Shown here in pieces: positions 1 through 7,618 of a stretch of DNA of 22,092 nt. Every line of letters starts with the position of its first letter. The stretch's first letter is position 1. The position numbers and the translations under genes are program-made. The stretch spans positions 1 to 22,092 of the forward strand of contig JAEXFI010000020.1 of NCBI GenBank assembly GCA_023400235.1. Direction: 5' to 3'. Source of the stretch: Bacillota bacterium (lineage in GTDB: Bacteria > Bacillota > Clostridia > Acetivibrionales > DSM-1351). The notes beneath the pieces are model-generated. The model saw nothing but the letters and a program-made list of their open reading frames with translations, made no database searches and was not told the DNA's origin.

Positions 1-38
1 ACGTGAGTACAACTAAAAATAAATGACTGATTTAGTTA

Positions 39-189
39 AAACAAAAGGCACAAAGCTGTAGGTGAAGAATAAAGAGTTTAGCCGTCAAAGCAACAGGAAG
101 TTGCTTTGAGCCCAATCGAGACAGGAGGTTGAGTATTGGGCGACGGCTAAAGGCCTTATTCTGAACTGTACTATTTGTGCCTTTTGTTT
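39..189 (+). ncRNA. candidate structured RNA or foldback element
   Basis: This stretch folds almost completely. Bases 39-54 and 174-189 form a perfect 16-bp closing stem. Bases 58-63 can pair with 165-171 with one bulge, 67-72 with 156-161, and 77-86 with 142-151 (10 bp, perfect). The last stem encloses two hairpins: 87-94 with 100-107 (8 bp, loop AGGAA) and 111-116 with 135-140 (6 bp, 18-base loop). Both hairpins display nearly the same ten bases, ACAGGAAGTT at 93-102 and ACAGGAGGTT at 121-130. Strand is inferred from the purine-rich loops on the plus strand; the minus strand also folds and could be the 3' end of the lactate operon transcript. The terminal inverted repeat would also fit a small MITE-like element, but no clear target duplication is visible. 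I do not recognise the RNA family. Confidence 0.5.
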
Positions 190-278
190 GGGAATAGGCA
201 TTTATTTTTAATTAGTACGGAAGTACTGGAAATAGTGTACCTTGATTTGTACCTTGTGCAACCATCCGTTTTATAATT

Positions 279-1679
279 TTACTGGCAAACCTTACCTGGA
301 TTCAATATATTCTTCGGATCAAACGCCAGCTTTATCCCTCGCATGATGCCCATTACCTCCGGATCAAGGGATTCCTTCAGGTAGGGCTTTTTTGCATAAC
401 CTATGCCATGTTCTCCCGAAACCTGGCCCCGCAGTTGGTTGGCCTTTTTGTACATTTCCTCCATGGCTAGGGCGAGCCTCTTTTCCCATTCCTCCTCACT
501 GAGGTCATCCTTTAAGATATAGGCGTGCAGGTTACCGTCGCCGGCATGCCCGAAGCTTTTGATTCTCACACCCACCTGCTCCTGTAGCTTATGGCTGAAT
601 TCAACTATCTCGCTGACCTTGTTTCTGGGAACTACCACGTCGACCTCATCCATATAGGTGGTGGAGGCTTTTATTGCTTCCAGGAACGCTCCCCGGGCCT
701 TCCATATGGAATCGTTCCTTTCATCGGTGTCTGATATGAGAATATCAATAGCCCCCTGCTCCAGACATATTTTTGCAGCCTTGTCATAGGACGCTTCAAT
801 TTCCTCTGTGGAATTGCCGTCAAACTTCAGCAGCAAATAGGAGTCTGCCTGATTGTCAGGGAACTTTTTCCCCAGAAATTCTTCTGCATCCATTATGGTC
901 TGCCTTTGCATAAACTCGATAGCAGTAGGTATTGTCTTTGACTTGATAATTAAAGGCACAGTTCTTATGGCCTGTTCCAGTGACGGGAATGGAATCAGCA
1001 GGCTTATGGCCTTTCTGGGAAGGGGGAGCAGCCTTAAGGTGGCTTTGGTTATAATACCAAGAGTGCCCTCAGAACCCACTATTAAATCCTTCATTGCATA
1101 ACCTGAACTGTTTTTAACAACTTTTCCTCCGAAGGAAACCACATTTCCGTTTGGTAGAACTATTTCCAGGCCTCTCACATAATCCCGGGTGACGCCGTAT
1201 TTTACTGCACGCATACCTCCTGCGTTGGTGTTGATGTTACCTCCGATTGTAGCAGTCTTTTCTCCCGGATCAGGGGGATAAAAAAGGTCGTGCTCCTCCA
1301 CGTATTTTGAAAGCTCCATAAGCAGGACTCCCGGCTCCAGCGTGATTGTAAGATTTTCTTCATCAAGCTCGAGAAAATGATTCATAAGGCTTAGATCCAT
1401 GACAATACCCCTGTTTATGGGAACAGCACCGCCCACCAGGCCTGTGCCTGAGCCTCTTGGAGTTACGGGAATATTGTTTTCAAAGGCATATTTCATTACC
1501 GCCGATACCTCATCGGTAGAAACCGCCCGCACAACCATGTCGGGGTAGCACTCTGTGCCACCAAGCTCATCATGGCTGTAGTCCTCATTTATGTTTTCCT
1601 TGTAAAAAACTCTTTCAGAATCACAAATTATATTGCTGACAGCTTCAAAATCCTGCCTGTCAAAAGTTTTATAGTTCAT
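279..1679 (-). CDS. lctD: FAD-linked lactate dehydrogenase subunit (GlcD/LctD family)
   Basis: This 466-residue protein belongs to the FAD-binding oxidase family of glycolate oxidase GlcD and D-lactate dehydrogenases. It is expected to oxidise lactate to pyruvate and pass electrons to the EtfAB partner encoded just upstream, as in the Acetobacterium woodii LctBCD complex. The PCMH-type FAD domain shows PRGSGTGLVGG (74-84), PPDPG (135-139), a GGN-NTNAGG segment (146-155) and GSEGTLG (202-208). The C-terminal oxidase domain shows GHAGDGNLH (377-385), GEHGIG (422-427) and NPGK (460-463). The start is ATG at 1679: GGAGG at 1692-1688 lies eight bases upstream. A longer in-frame TTG start at 1694 would put that ribosome site inside the gene. 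The gene follows etfA after four bases. Stereospecificity cannot be read from the sequence, and glycolate or another 2-hydroxyacid is possible, but the permease and operator favour lactate. Confidence 0.9.
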   Translation of the reverse strand: MNYKTFDRQDFEAVSNIICDSERVFYKENINEDYSHDELGGTECYPDMVVRAVSTDEVSAVMKYAFENNIPVTPRGSGTGLVGGAVPINRGIVMDLSLMNHFLELDEENLTITLEPGVLLMELSKYVEEHDLFYPPDPGEKTATIGGNINTNAGGMRAVKYGVTRDYVRGLEIVLPNGNVVSFGGKVVKNSSGYAMKDLIVGSEGTLGIITKATLRLLPLPRKAISLLIPFPSLEQAIRTVPLIIKSKTIPTAIEFMQRQTIMDAEEFLGKKFPDNQADSYLLLKFDGNSTEEIEASYDKAAKICLEQGAIDILISDTDERNDSIWKARGAFLEAIKASTTYMDEVDVVVPRNKVSEIVEFSHKLQEQVGVRIKSFGHAGDGNLHAYILKDDLSEEEWEKRLALAMEEMYKKANQLRGQVSGEHGIGYAKKPYLKESLDPEVMGIMRGIKLAFDPKNILNPGKVCQ

Positions 1680-1683
1680 CTGT

Positions 1684-2898
1684 TTAGCCTCCAATCCGCT
1701 GTTCTGCAGCTACAGCCTTAGTCATTTTAATCTTTTCAATAAGTCGTGGAAGAATGTCGTATAGGTCTCCCACAATTCCATAGTGGGCTATTTTAAAAAT
1801 TGAAGCCTTTTCATCCCTGTTTATGGCAAAGATGTAATCAGAATTGTTCATACCGGCAGCAAACTGCACAGAACCTGAAACACCGCAGGTTATAATCAGC
1901 TTTGGTCTTACGGTCCTGCCGCTTAACCCGATTTGCTTCTTTGCGTCAAACCAGCCGGCCTCAATCATTGGCCTGGTGCAGGCTAGTTCACCCCCCAGAA
2001 GCTCTGCAAGCTCCTTTACCAACTGCAGGTCTTCCTGAGTTTTTACACCTCTTCCTGCAACAACCAGTACATCCGCGTTTTCAATAAGATTTTCCTTTGG
2101 CTTATCCGCAACTCCTAAAACCTCAATTTTAGATTGCAGCAACTGCTGAGCCACACTGCAAAGGACAATACTGCCTGCGGGGTTTTCGCTTCTCTCCGGA
2201 GAGTTCATGACCTTGTAACGAACGGTAGCCATTTGAGGTCTTGCGTTGGGAGTCATGATTTCAGCCATTATGTTTCCGCCAAAAGCAGGCCGAATTTGAA
2301 CAAGATCGGTATTCTCCCTGATATCCAGTATGGTACAGTCGGCAGTGAGCCCTGTCCTGAATCTGGCTGCCACTCTTGGAGCCAGCTGCCTCCCCACACT
2401 TGTTGCACCCACCAGGATGGAAGAAGGCTTTACACTGTTAATAAAATCTTCAAATACTGCAGTATAGGCATCTATTCTGAAATGGTCCAATTCCTTATAG
2501 TCATAGACATATACCTGGTCCACACCGTAATGCAGCAGCTGGGCGGCACTTTTCTCCACCTGATGGCCCATAAACAGGGCATAGACCTTGTGATTTATTT
2601 TGTCGGCCAGCTCCCGTGCTTTCCCGATTAATTCGTAGGTCACAGGGTGAATGTTACCGTTAACATGGTCCACATAAACGGCAATTCCATTCCAAGCCGA
2701 CTTGTCAACAGCGGGCTGCTCTTCACTTACCAGCTCGGCTGCTCCCGAAGGGCCTTTTTTTATGCACAGCCCGCACATTTTGCAGGCACCGTTTACCAAA
2801 ACCTGACCGGCATTGCTTTCCAATGCTCCAAAGGGGCAAACAGAAATGAATTCTTCAATATTGGCTATTTTCTCCTGATGTATTATCAATCTTGACAT
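1684..2898 (-). CDS. etfA: electron transfer flavoprotein alpha subunit with N-terminal 4Fe-4S site
   Basis: A 404-residue EtfA of the lactate dehydrogenase/Etf complex (LctC type). The C-terminal FAD domain carries GRGV (282-285), GLSGRTVRPKLIITCGVSG (324-342) and INRD (359-362), the usual FAD-binding signature of ETF alpha. An N-terminal extension of about 60 residues is ferredoxin-like. It has four cysteines fit for one 4Fe-4S cluster: C21 in a CPFGA motif and C39, C42, C45 in CKMCGLC. The position where a second cluster's cysteine would sit is Gly49. In the A. woodii complex this extra cluster is the likely entry point for ferredoxin electrons, so the extension supports a confurcating rather than a plain ETF. 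AGGAGG lies just before the ATG, and etfB ends ten bases upstream. Confidence 0.93.
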   Translation of the reverse strand: MSRLIIHQEKIANIEEFISVCPFGALESNAGQVLVNGACKMCGLCIKKGPSGAAELVSEEQPAVDKSAWNGIAVYVDHVNGNIHPVTYELIGKARELADKINHKVYALFMGHQVEKSAAQLLHYGVDQVYVYDYKELDHFRIDAYTAVFEDFINSVKPSSILVGATSVGRQLAPRVAARFRTGLTADCTILDIRENTDLVQIRPAFGGNIMAEIMTPNARPQMATVRYKVMNSPERSENPAGSIVLCSVAQQLLQSKIEVLGVADKPKENLIENADVLVVAGRGVKTQEDLQLVKELAELLGGELACTRPMIEAGWFDAKKQIGLSGRTVRPKLIITCGVSGSVQFAAGMNNSDYIFAINRDEKASIFKIAHYGIVGDLYDILPRLIEKIKMTKAVAAEQRIGG

Positions 2899-2908
2899 GG
2901 TCTGCCTC

Positions 2909-3697
2909 CTATATAAATTTCAGTTCTTTAATTTTTTCAAACAACTTCTGTGTCAATACCTGGGGGGAATCGCTCCAAAGCTCACGGCGGTCATTGGCTT
3001 CGGGAGGAAAAATCCGCTGAACCTGAGTTGGAGAGCCGTTAAGGCCGTATTTCTTTTCGTCCTGATCCGCCAGGTCGTTAAAGGTAATTATTTTTATCTC
3101 ACGGTTTTTTGTGGCCATTTTCTTAACATAGGAAGGCAGCCGGGGCTGATAAATGTCCTTGTCCACTGTAAGAAGGCAGGGAAAGGCTGACTTTGCCAGC
3201 TCCACCGTATTTGCCATGTCCATTTCCACTGTAATATGGCCTTGGTCAATCTCTACTATTTTTTTAACATTTGATATGCTGGGTATATTCAGATACTCTG
3301 CCATTTCAGGGCCTACCTGTGCGGTGTCCCCGTCGGTGGTCTGCTTGCCGCACAGTATCAGGTCAATAGGTCCAAGCTGTGCCACGCCCTGGGAAAGGGT
3401 ATAGCTGGTGGCAAGTACATCTGAACCGCCAAATTTTCTGTCCGAAAGAAGTACACCAGAGTCGGCTCCCATGGCAAAGGCCTCAGATATTATCTGCTTG
3501 GCCTGCGGAGGGCCCATACTGATGACGGCAACCGAGCCTCCGTGCACTTCCTTCAGCTTCAGTGCAGTCTCAAGTGCATACAGGTCATAGGGATTCATTT
3601 TTGAATCTACCCCATCTCTTTTCAAAACTCCGGTAACCGGATCCACTTCAACCTTATTTGTGCCAGGCACCTGTTTAATACAAACCAAAATATTCAT
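2909..3697 (-). CDS. etfB: electron transfer flavoprotein beta subunit
   Basis: A 262-residue EtfB (LctB type), partner of EtfA in the lactate dehydrogenase complex. It begins with the typical MNILVCIKQVPGTNKVEVD and carries GPPQA (62-66) and GKQTTDGDTAQVGPE (117-131). In bifurcating ETFs this last segment helps hold the FAD where electrons are split or joined between NAD(H), ferredoxin and the dehydrogenase. The start is ATG at 3697, which matches the family N terminus and follows a GGGGGT stretch. An open frame continues upstream to 3805, but that part overlaps the permease gene, has no good ribosome site and does not look like ETF. The permease stop is 41 bases upstream, so the genes are probably on one transcript. 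Confidence 0.93.
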   Translation of the reverse strand: MNILVCIKQVPGTNKVEVDPVTGVLKRDGVDSKMNPYDLYALETALKLKEVHGGSVAVISMGPPQAKQIISEAFAMGADSGVLLSDRKFGGSDVLATSYTLSQGVAQLGPIDLILCGKQTTDGDTAQVGPEMAEYLNIPSISNVKKIVEIDQGHITVEMDMANTVELAKSAFPCLLTVDKDIYQPRLPSYVKKMATKNREIKIITFNDLADQDEKKYGLNGSPTQVQRIFPPEANDRRELWSDSPQVLTQKLFEKIKELKFI

Positions 3698-3738
3698 TTT
3701 AACCCCCGTTCCGCTGTGTTCAGCGATGCTATGATATG

Positions 3739-5295
3739 TCAGAAACCGAATAATGAACTGCAGAAATAGCTTACCAATCCTAAAATAACTACATATATGG
3801 CGCATACCCTTATGGTGCTGCCGAGTATTTTTCCTTCGCTGCCTGCAAGGCCGGTGGCAGCAACGGCTATGGCTATACTTTGGGGCGAAATCATTTTTCC
3901 TGCTGTCGATCCGCCCGTGTTGATGGCCGCTATCCAGTATGGATTTGCGCCGGCCGCTCTGGCTGCTTCCGCCTGAAGATTGCCGAACAATACATTTGCA
4001 GAGGTATCACTGCCTGTCACAAAGGTGCCAAGAGCGCCTATCAGGGGGGCTACCAGAGGGTAGAAGGAGCCTGTGATCATAACCAGCACTGTTGCAATTG
4101 AATTTATCATTCCACTGTAACCCATGATCTTCGCCAGAGCGATGATTGAAACAATGGTAACGGTGGATTTCAGCAGCTGTCTGACGGTTTTAAAAAGAAT
4201 TGAGGTTATGGTCTTGAGCTTTACACCCTGAAGGATACCTCCCAGATACGTTGCAAGGATTATCAAGGTTCCAGGGGCTGCCAGCCATGAGAAGGTATAG
4301 GGTTTTGCACCTTCTCCCGTATAGATGCCCACAGAGGTCTTGACTGCGGACAGTGCCTGGTTAACCGGAGGTATCAGGGTTGAGGAGCAGAGTATGAAAA
4401 GAAATACAAGAATGAAGGGAAGCCAGGCCATTATGCCATTTTTCAGGGTTATTTTTTCCTGTTTTAAATTTGCTGCAACCTCTATCTGATATTCCTTTGG
4501 TACAGGGGCTTTACCCTTAAAGAGCCTTGCTGCTATAACGGTGCAAACCATGGAGCTGACCGCGCCAACCACTGCGGGAAGTTCCGGGCCCAGATATTTT
4601 GCTATGAGCAGTTGAGGAACTGCAAAGGCTATTCCTGAGACCAGGGTTATTCCAAAAATCCCCTTAACTGCCTTAAAGGACCTTCCTGTCAGCATTACAA
4701 GAGCAAAGGGGAGAAGTATGACCAGCGGCAGCAACTGGATTCCGACAGCATAGGACAGCTGTGATACATCAAGGCCTGTGACCTTTGCAAGTGTGACTAC
4801 CGGAATGCCTATAGCACCAAAAGCAGTTGGCGTCGTATTTGATATGAGGCATATAACTGCGGCAAACAGGGGATTGAACCCCAGTGCAACCAGAATGCCC
4901 GCAGGAATGGCCACTGCTGTTCCAAAGCCTGCAATTGCTTCGAGAAAGCCACCAAAGCCCCAGGACAGTATAAGGACCAAGATTCTTTTATCGGTGGTAA
5001 CACCGGTAATCATCTTTTTAATAACATCCATGCCTCCGGTGTGGAGAGAAAGGTTATAAGTAAATACTGCGGCTATGATGACCAGGGTTATGGGCCAGAT
5101 GGCAAGTGCCACACCTTCAAGACCGGCAGTAATGGTGTCCAGGAGACCTGCCTTCCAAACAAATACTGCAAGTGCTGCGGTCAAGCCAAAAGCTATGGGG
5201 CAGGCCTTATAACCCGGCCATTTAAGTACACCCAGTGAAACAATAAGCCAAAGTATGGGTAAAAGGGCTAATGCAAATAACACAGCGATATTCAT
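3739..5295 (-). CDS. lctP: lactate permease (LctP family)
   Basis: A 518-residue, very hydrophobic integral membrane protein of the lactate permease family, about 12 or more membrane segments. It should import lactate with protons (or cations) for the dehydrogenase encoded downstream. Recognisable family segments are GGFLEAIAGFGTAVAIP (115-131), the region beginning GSDTSANVLFGN near 428, and INTGGSTAGKMISPQS near 458-472. The start ATG is preceded by AAAGGAG at a good distance. It is the first gene after the operator region, and its leader holds the downstream operator. Length is close to the usual ~510-560 residues, and no frameshift or missing segment is visible. Glycolate transport is a possible alternative within this family. 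Confidence 0.93.
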   Translation of the reverse strand: MNIAVLFALALLPILWLIVSLGVLKWPGYKACPIAFGLTAALAVFVWKAGLLDTITAGLEGVALAIWPITLVIIAAVFTYNLSLHTGGMDVIKKMITGVTTDKRILVLILSWGFGGFLEAIAGFGTAVAIPAGILVALGFNPLFAAVICLISNTTPTAFGAIGIPVVTLAKVTGLDVSQLSYAVGIQLLPLVILLPFALVMLTGRSFKAVKGIFGITLVSGIAFAVPQLLIAKYLGPELPAVVGAVSSMVCTVIAARLFKGKAPVPKEYQIEVAANLKQEKITLKNGIMAWLPFILVFLFILCSSTLIPPVNQALSAVKTSVGIYTGEGAKPYTFSWLAAPGTLIILATYLGGILQGVKLKTITSILFKTVRQLLKSTVTIVSIIALAKIMGYSGMINSIATVLVMITGSFYPLVAPLIGALGTFVTGSDTSANVLFGNLQAEAARAAGANPYWIAAINTGGSTAGKMISPQSIAIAVAATGLAGSEGKILGSTIRVCAIYVVILGLVSYFCSSLFGF

Positions 5296-5360
5296 GGCTT
5301 CTCTCCTTTGATAAGTAGTATTGGTAATAGTGGCTTAATTAATAAAAGAATCGCAGTAAA

Positions 5361-5375
5361 ATTGGTATGACCAAT
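5361..5375. promoter_or_regulatory. GntR-type operator O1
   Basis: Perfect palindrome ATTGGT-ATG-ACCAAT, extendable by one A/T pair to 5360-5376. It matches the TTGGT-NNN-ACCAA pattern known for the PdhR/LldR branch of GntR regulators. It lies 11 bases downstream of the candidate -10 box at 5387-5392, so bound repressor would cover the start of transcription of lctP. Confidence 0.82.
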
Positions 5376-5386
5376 TTGGGTAAAAA

Positions 5387-5415
5387 ATTTTGAATTCAAA
5401 AGGTTAAATAGTCAA
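5387..5415 (-). promoter_or_regulatory. candidate promoter P1 of the lactate operon
   Basis: On the minus strand TTGACT (5415-5410) and CAAAAT (5392-5387) are separated by exactly 17 bases. The expected start near 5380 falls next to operator O1. The -35 box is strong, the -10 box moderate. Confidence 0.55.
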
Positions 5416-5480
5416 TTGAGGTTGAAACCTTTGCTTTCCAGTATTTTATTTTAGGTCATTGACTTGTGCACTTTATACAT

Positions 5481-5495
5481 ATTGGTCGTACCAAT
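5481..5495. promoter_or_regulatory. GntR-type operator O2
   Basis: Second perfect palindrome, ATTGGT-CGT-ACCAAT, identical to O1 in both half-sites and different only in the three-base spacer. Its centre is 120 bases from that of O1. It lies 10 bases downstream of another candidate -10 box (5506-5511). The pair could act on two promoters or hold a repressor loop. Confidence 0.82.
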
Positions 5496-5505
5496 TTGCA
5501 TCTTT

Positions 5506-5534
5506 ATATTACATTATCACCAATCAACTGTAAA
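5506..5534 (-). promoter_or_regulatory. candidate promoter P2 of the lactate operon
   Basis: On the minus strand TTTACA (5534-5529) and TAATAT (5511-5506) are 17 bases apart. The expected start near 5499 lies beside operator O2, the same geometry as P1 and O1. Each box has two mismatches or fewer, so this is plausible but not certain in AT-rich DNA. Confidence 0.4.
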
Positions 5535-5583
5535 CAATAGTTATTTATTTAACTATATATTTTGTGGGAATTTACTGGGCATA

Positions 5584-5615
5584 TAAATAAAAAACAGCGG
5601 CAAAGCCGCTGTTTT
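5584..5615 (-). terminator. intrinsic terminator of the GntR regulator gene
   Basis: Bases 5591-5601 and 5605-5615 form a perfect 11-bp GC-rich hairpin with a three-base loop. On the minus strand it is followed by an unbroken T run and then TATTTA. It lies about 90 bases after the regulator stop and separates the regulator transcript from the lactate operon. An 8-bp inverted repeat (5629-5636 with 5670-5677, TATAGCGC/GCGCTATA) sits in the 3' untranslated stretch between them; its role is unknown. Confidence 0.88.
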
Positions 5616-5707
5616 CAACATTTTTCAGTATAGCGCCATGGAAATAATTTCTTGAAAGAGGGGGATGCTGCGCTATATTTAAACACACATAGGATTCTCC
5701 ATTTATG

Positions 5708-6403
5708 TCAGTTGTGCCGTATGTATTCGGCAATAATGCCAAAATGCTGCATAATAGCCTCGTGAGTGGCCTGAGAATCCCTTTTCTTTAAGGAGTACAC
5801 AATCCTTTCGTGAATTTTCTGAAGCCTTAAGACATTATCCTTGTTGGACAGGATTTCCTTTCGCCTGTCCTTTATATATATGTTTATAAGCTCCTCCAAA
5901 ATATTCAGTATCTGGATGATTATACTGTTCTGAGAAGCAGCGGCTATTGTATAATGCAGCTCCTTGTCCAGAGCGACATTCTTTTCTTCATTATCTGTAA
6001 CAGACATTTCCCTGACTATTTCCTCCAGCCTTTGCACCTGTGCCTCTGTAATGTTTTCCACAGCCAGAAGGGCGGCCTTTGTTTCCAGCGCCTCCCTGAG
6101 CTCACTTACCTGCAGGCTGTTGAACTGCTGCAGCAGGAACATCATGGACATGGATTCCGTCAGACTTTTTGTATAATTACCAGTGATAAAATTGCCTGAG
6201 CCCTGAATGCTTGAAACCACTCCCAGGATTTCCAGGGTGCGCAGGGCTTCTCTGATGGAAGTGCGGCTGACACCAAATTGCTTTGCCAGATCACGCTCAG
6301 GAGGGAGCTTGTCCCCGGAAGCCAGTTTGCCTGAAACAATGTCTGACTTTATGGAGTCGATTATTGACTCATAGGTTCTTTTTGAAGAATCGTTTTTATC
6401 CAA
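5708..6403 (-). CDS. GntR/FCD-family lactate regulator (LldR-like)
   Basis: A 231-residue transcription factor. The N-terminal winged helix (about 10-75) has the GntR signature KLPPERDLAKQFGVSRTSIR followed by EAL and QGSG. The C-terminal helical FCD ligand domain (about 95-228) keeps candidate metal-binding residues D146, H150, H198 and H220. The family usually represses a catabolic operon and is released by its small acid ligand. Here the next genes downstream are for lactate uptake and oxidation, and two LldR/PdhR-like operators lie in front of them, so lactate (or pyruvate) is the likely signal. The start is TTG at 6403, supported by GAAAGGGG eight bases upstream; no ATG lies nearby in frame. 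No copy of the operator was seen in front of this gene, so autoregulation is not supported. Confidence 0.88.
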   Translation of the reverse strand: MDKNDSSKRTYESIIDSIKSDIVSGKLASGDKLPPERDLAKQFGVSRTSIREALRTLEILGVVSSIQGSGNFITGNYTKSLTESMSMMFLLQQFNSLQVSELREALETKAALLAVENITEAQVQRLEEIVREMSVTDNEEKNVALDKELHYTIAAASQNSIIIQILNILEELINIYIKDRRKEILSNKDNVLRLQKIHERIVYSLKKRDSQATHEAIMQHFGIIAEYIRHN

Positions 6404-6568
6404 GGTTGATCCCCTTTCAGTACCGTTGATACAGCAATTTAAAACAGCAGCTTAAAATGCTCCCCCAGGTGACGGCATGCGGCAGGCTGTTGAAATAATA
6501 CTCATAATATGTTATTTTCAGTATATCACATATAAAAATAACTATAAAACTTTAAAGAAGGTTACCAT

Positions 6569-7060
6569 ATGAGAAATATATATTTCTATGACACAAGCAT
6601 AGGCCGTATTGGAATTTCGGAAGAAGCCGGCTGCATAAAGGAATTTTTCTTTGAGAAGGATTTGCCCGGCGGGAATCCTCCGGCCCACGGTCAGTATATT
6701 TTGCTGGAGACACCTGTCTTAAAGGAGGCTTCAATACAGCTGGGAGAATACCTTGCAGGCCGCCGGAAAACATTTGAGCTGCCGCTGGCTCCCGAGGGAA
6801 CGCACTTTATGAGAGAGGTATGGCAATGTCTTGTCAGGATTCCCTACGGGCAGACAAACAGCTACGGACATATAGCCGCCGCCGCCGGAAAGCCAAAAGC
6901 GTCAAGGGCAGTTGGTATGGCAAATAACAGGAATCCTATTCCGGTTTTTATTCCCTGCCACAGGGTAATCGGTTCAAATGGAAAATTGACAGGCTACAGG
7001 GGCGGTTTGGATATAAAACAAAAGCTGCTGGAGTTAGAAAAGCATTATGCGGATATTTAA
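6569..7060 (+). CDS. ogt: methylated-DNA--protein-cysteine methyltransferase (Ogt/MGMT family)
   Basis: A 163-residue DNA repair protein that removes O6-alkyl groups from guanine by transferring them to its own cysteine. The catalytic motif IPCHRVIG is present with Cys130 as acceptor, and the DNA-binding helix-turn-helix region lies at about 81-124 with YGQTNSYGHIA and ASRAVGMANNRNP. The N-terminal domain (1-75) is the short variable type common in Firmicutes. AAGAAGG precedes the ATG. The gene is divergent from the GntR regulator with 165 bases between them, and stands alone: a terminator follows directly. No link to lactate metabolism is implied. Because the reaction is suicidal the protein is used once per lesion. 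Confidence 0.93.
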   Translation: MRNIYFYDTSIGRIGISEEAGCIKEFFFEKDLPGGNPPAHGQYILLETPVLKEASIQLGEYLAGRRKTFELPLAPEGTHFMREVWQCLVRIPYGQTNSYGHIAAAAGKPKASRAVGMANNRNPIPVFIPCHRVIGSNGKLTGYRGGLDIKQKLLELEKHYADI

Positions 7061-7107
7061 ACATATCCTCGAATTTTGTTTTAAAGTTATCTGAAAAATA
7101 TTTTGAG

Positions 7108-7144
7108 AATTGGGTATATATATATTTATATACTCAATTTTTTT
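7108..7144 (+). terminator. intrinsic terminator after ogt
   Basis: Bases 7108-7120 pair with 7127-7139 (13 positions, one G-T wobble) around a six-base loop. The 3' side runs into seven consecutive T residues (7138-7144). The stem is mostly A-T but long. Confidence 0.75.
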
Positions 7145-7171
7145 GCCGCAAAAACTGTACTGAAATATATA
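7143..7171 (+). promoter_or_regulatory. candidate promoter of the small unknown gene
   Basis: TTGCCG (7143-7148) and TATATA (7166-7171) are 17 bases apart, giving an expected start near 7178. It begins at the very end of the ogt terminator. Confidence 0.45.
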
Positions 7172-7204
7172 AAGCAGCGGCATAAATGGGTTTTCGGTTT
7201 ATTA

Positions 7205-7244
7205 GGCTCACAATAAGCCGGGACACTACTAATATTTGTGAGCC
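7205..7244 (+). other. hairpin in the leader of the small unknown gene
   Basis: GGCTCACAA (7205-7213) and TTGTGAGCC (7236-7244) form a perfect 9-bp stem around 22 bases. The ribosome site (7245-7251) starts at the next base, so the hairpin could influence translation of the 7255 start. A protein-binding operator is an alternative reading. Confidence 0.45.
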
Positions 7245-7254
7245 GGAAAGGCAG

Positions 7255-7482
7255 ATGACAACAACCATGGGTAAATTTGAGAGATTTGAAAGAGTAGGAC
7301 TTAGAGACAAGGAAACGAAGGCGCTTATTGCTGTTTATCCAAAAAAGCCCGAGGGTACCGACCAGCAGATAGAATCGGATGTGAAGTACTGGTATTACCA
7401 GAAGGGCTGCTCGGCAGAAGAGGAACTGAAGGGTCTTTTTGTTGACCACCTGACTGAGCATGAGCTGAAGTCCATTCAATAG
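7255..7482 (+). CDS. small protein of unknown function
   Basis: A 75-residue, charged, soluble protein that I do not recognise. It has no membrane segment or signal peptide. Visible features are a run of charged residues near the N terminus (KFERFERVGLRDKETK), a proline-lysine stretch (YPKKPEG), an aromatic patch (KYWYYQKGC) with the only cysteine, and an acidic-helical end (EEELKG...HLTEHELKSIQ). The frame is open back to an ATG at 7186, which would give 98 residues, but no ribosome site precedes it and it would start only a few bases after the predicted transcript start. The ATG at 7255 follows GGAAAGG and is preferred, although the spacing of about three bases is short. It shares a bidirectional terminator with the convergent ArsR gene. 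Confidence 0.6.
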   Translation: MTTTMGKFERFERVGLRDKETKALIAVYPKKPEGTDQQIESDVKYWYYQKGCSAEEELKGLFVDHLTEHELKSIQ

Positions 7483-7523
7483 CCGTAACAATCAAAGCCT
7501 TATGTCAATTGCAAAATAAAAAT

Positions 7524-7567
7524 AAATCAGAGGTATTGCCAGGCAAAGCGGGCAATACCTCTGATTT
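7524..7567. terminator. bidirectional intrinsic terminator
   Basis: A perfect 17-bp stem (7524-7540 with 7551-7567) around a ten-base loop lies between two convergent genes. On the minus strand the stem is followed by a T-rich tail (ATTTTTATTTT), ending the sulfur operon. On the plus strand the tail is shorter (TTTTAA) but the stem is strong enough to serve the small unknown gene. Confidence 0.88.
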
Positions 7568-7618
7568 TAAACGGCCATGAAAGTGTGAGACTGTTCATTT
7601 ACAACACCTCATGCCTTC

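Noticed and set aside
214..228. AGTAC-GGAA-GTACT hairpin as terminator of the lactate operon
   Set aside because: The stem is only five base pairs and no T run follows on the minus strand; the operon's terminator is not clear from the sequence.
2134..2631. Open frame of 165 codons on the plus strand
   Set aside because: It lies wholly within etfA on the other strand, has no ribosome site and no recognisable protein features; a shadow frame.
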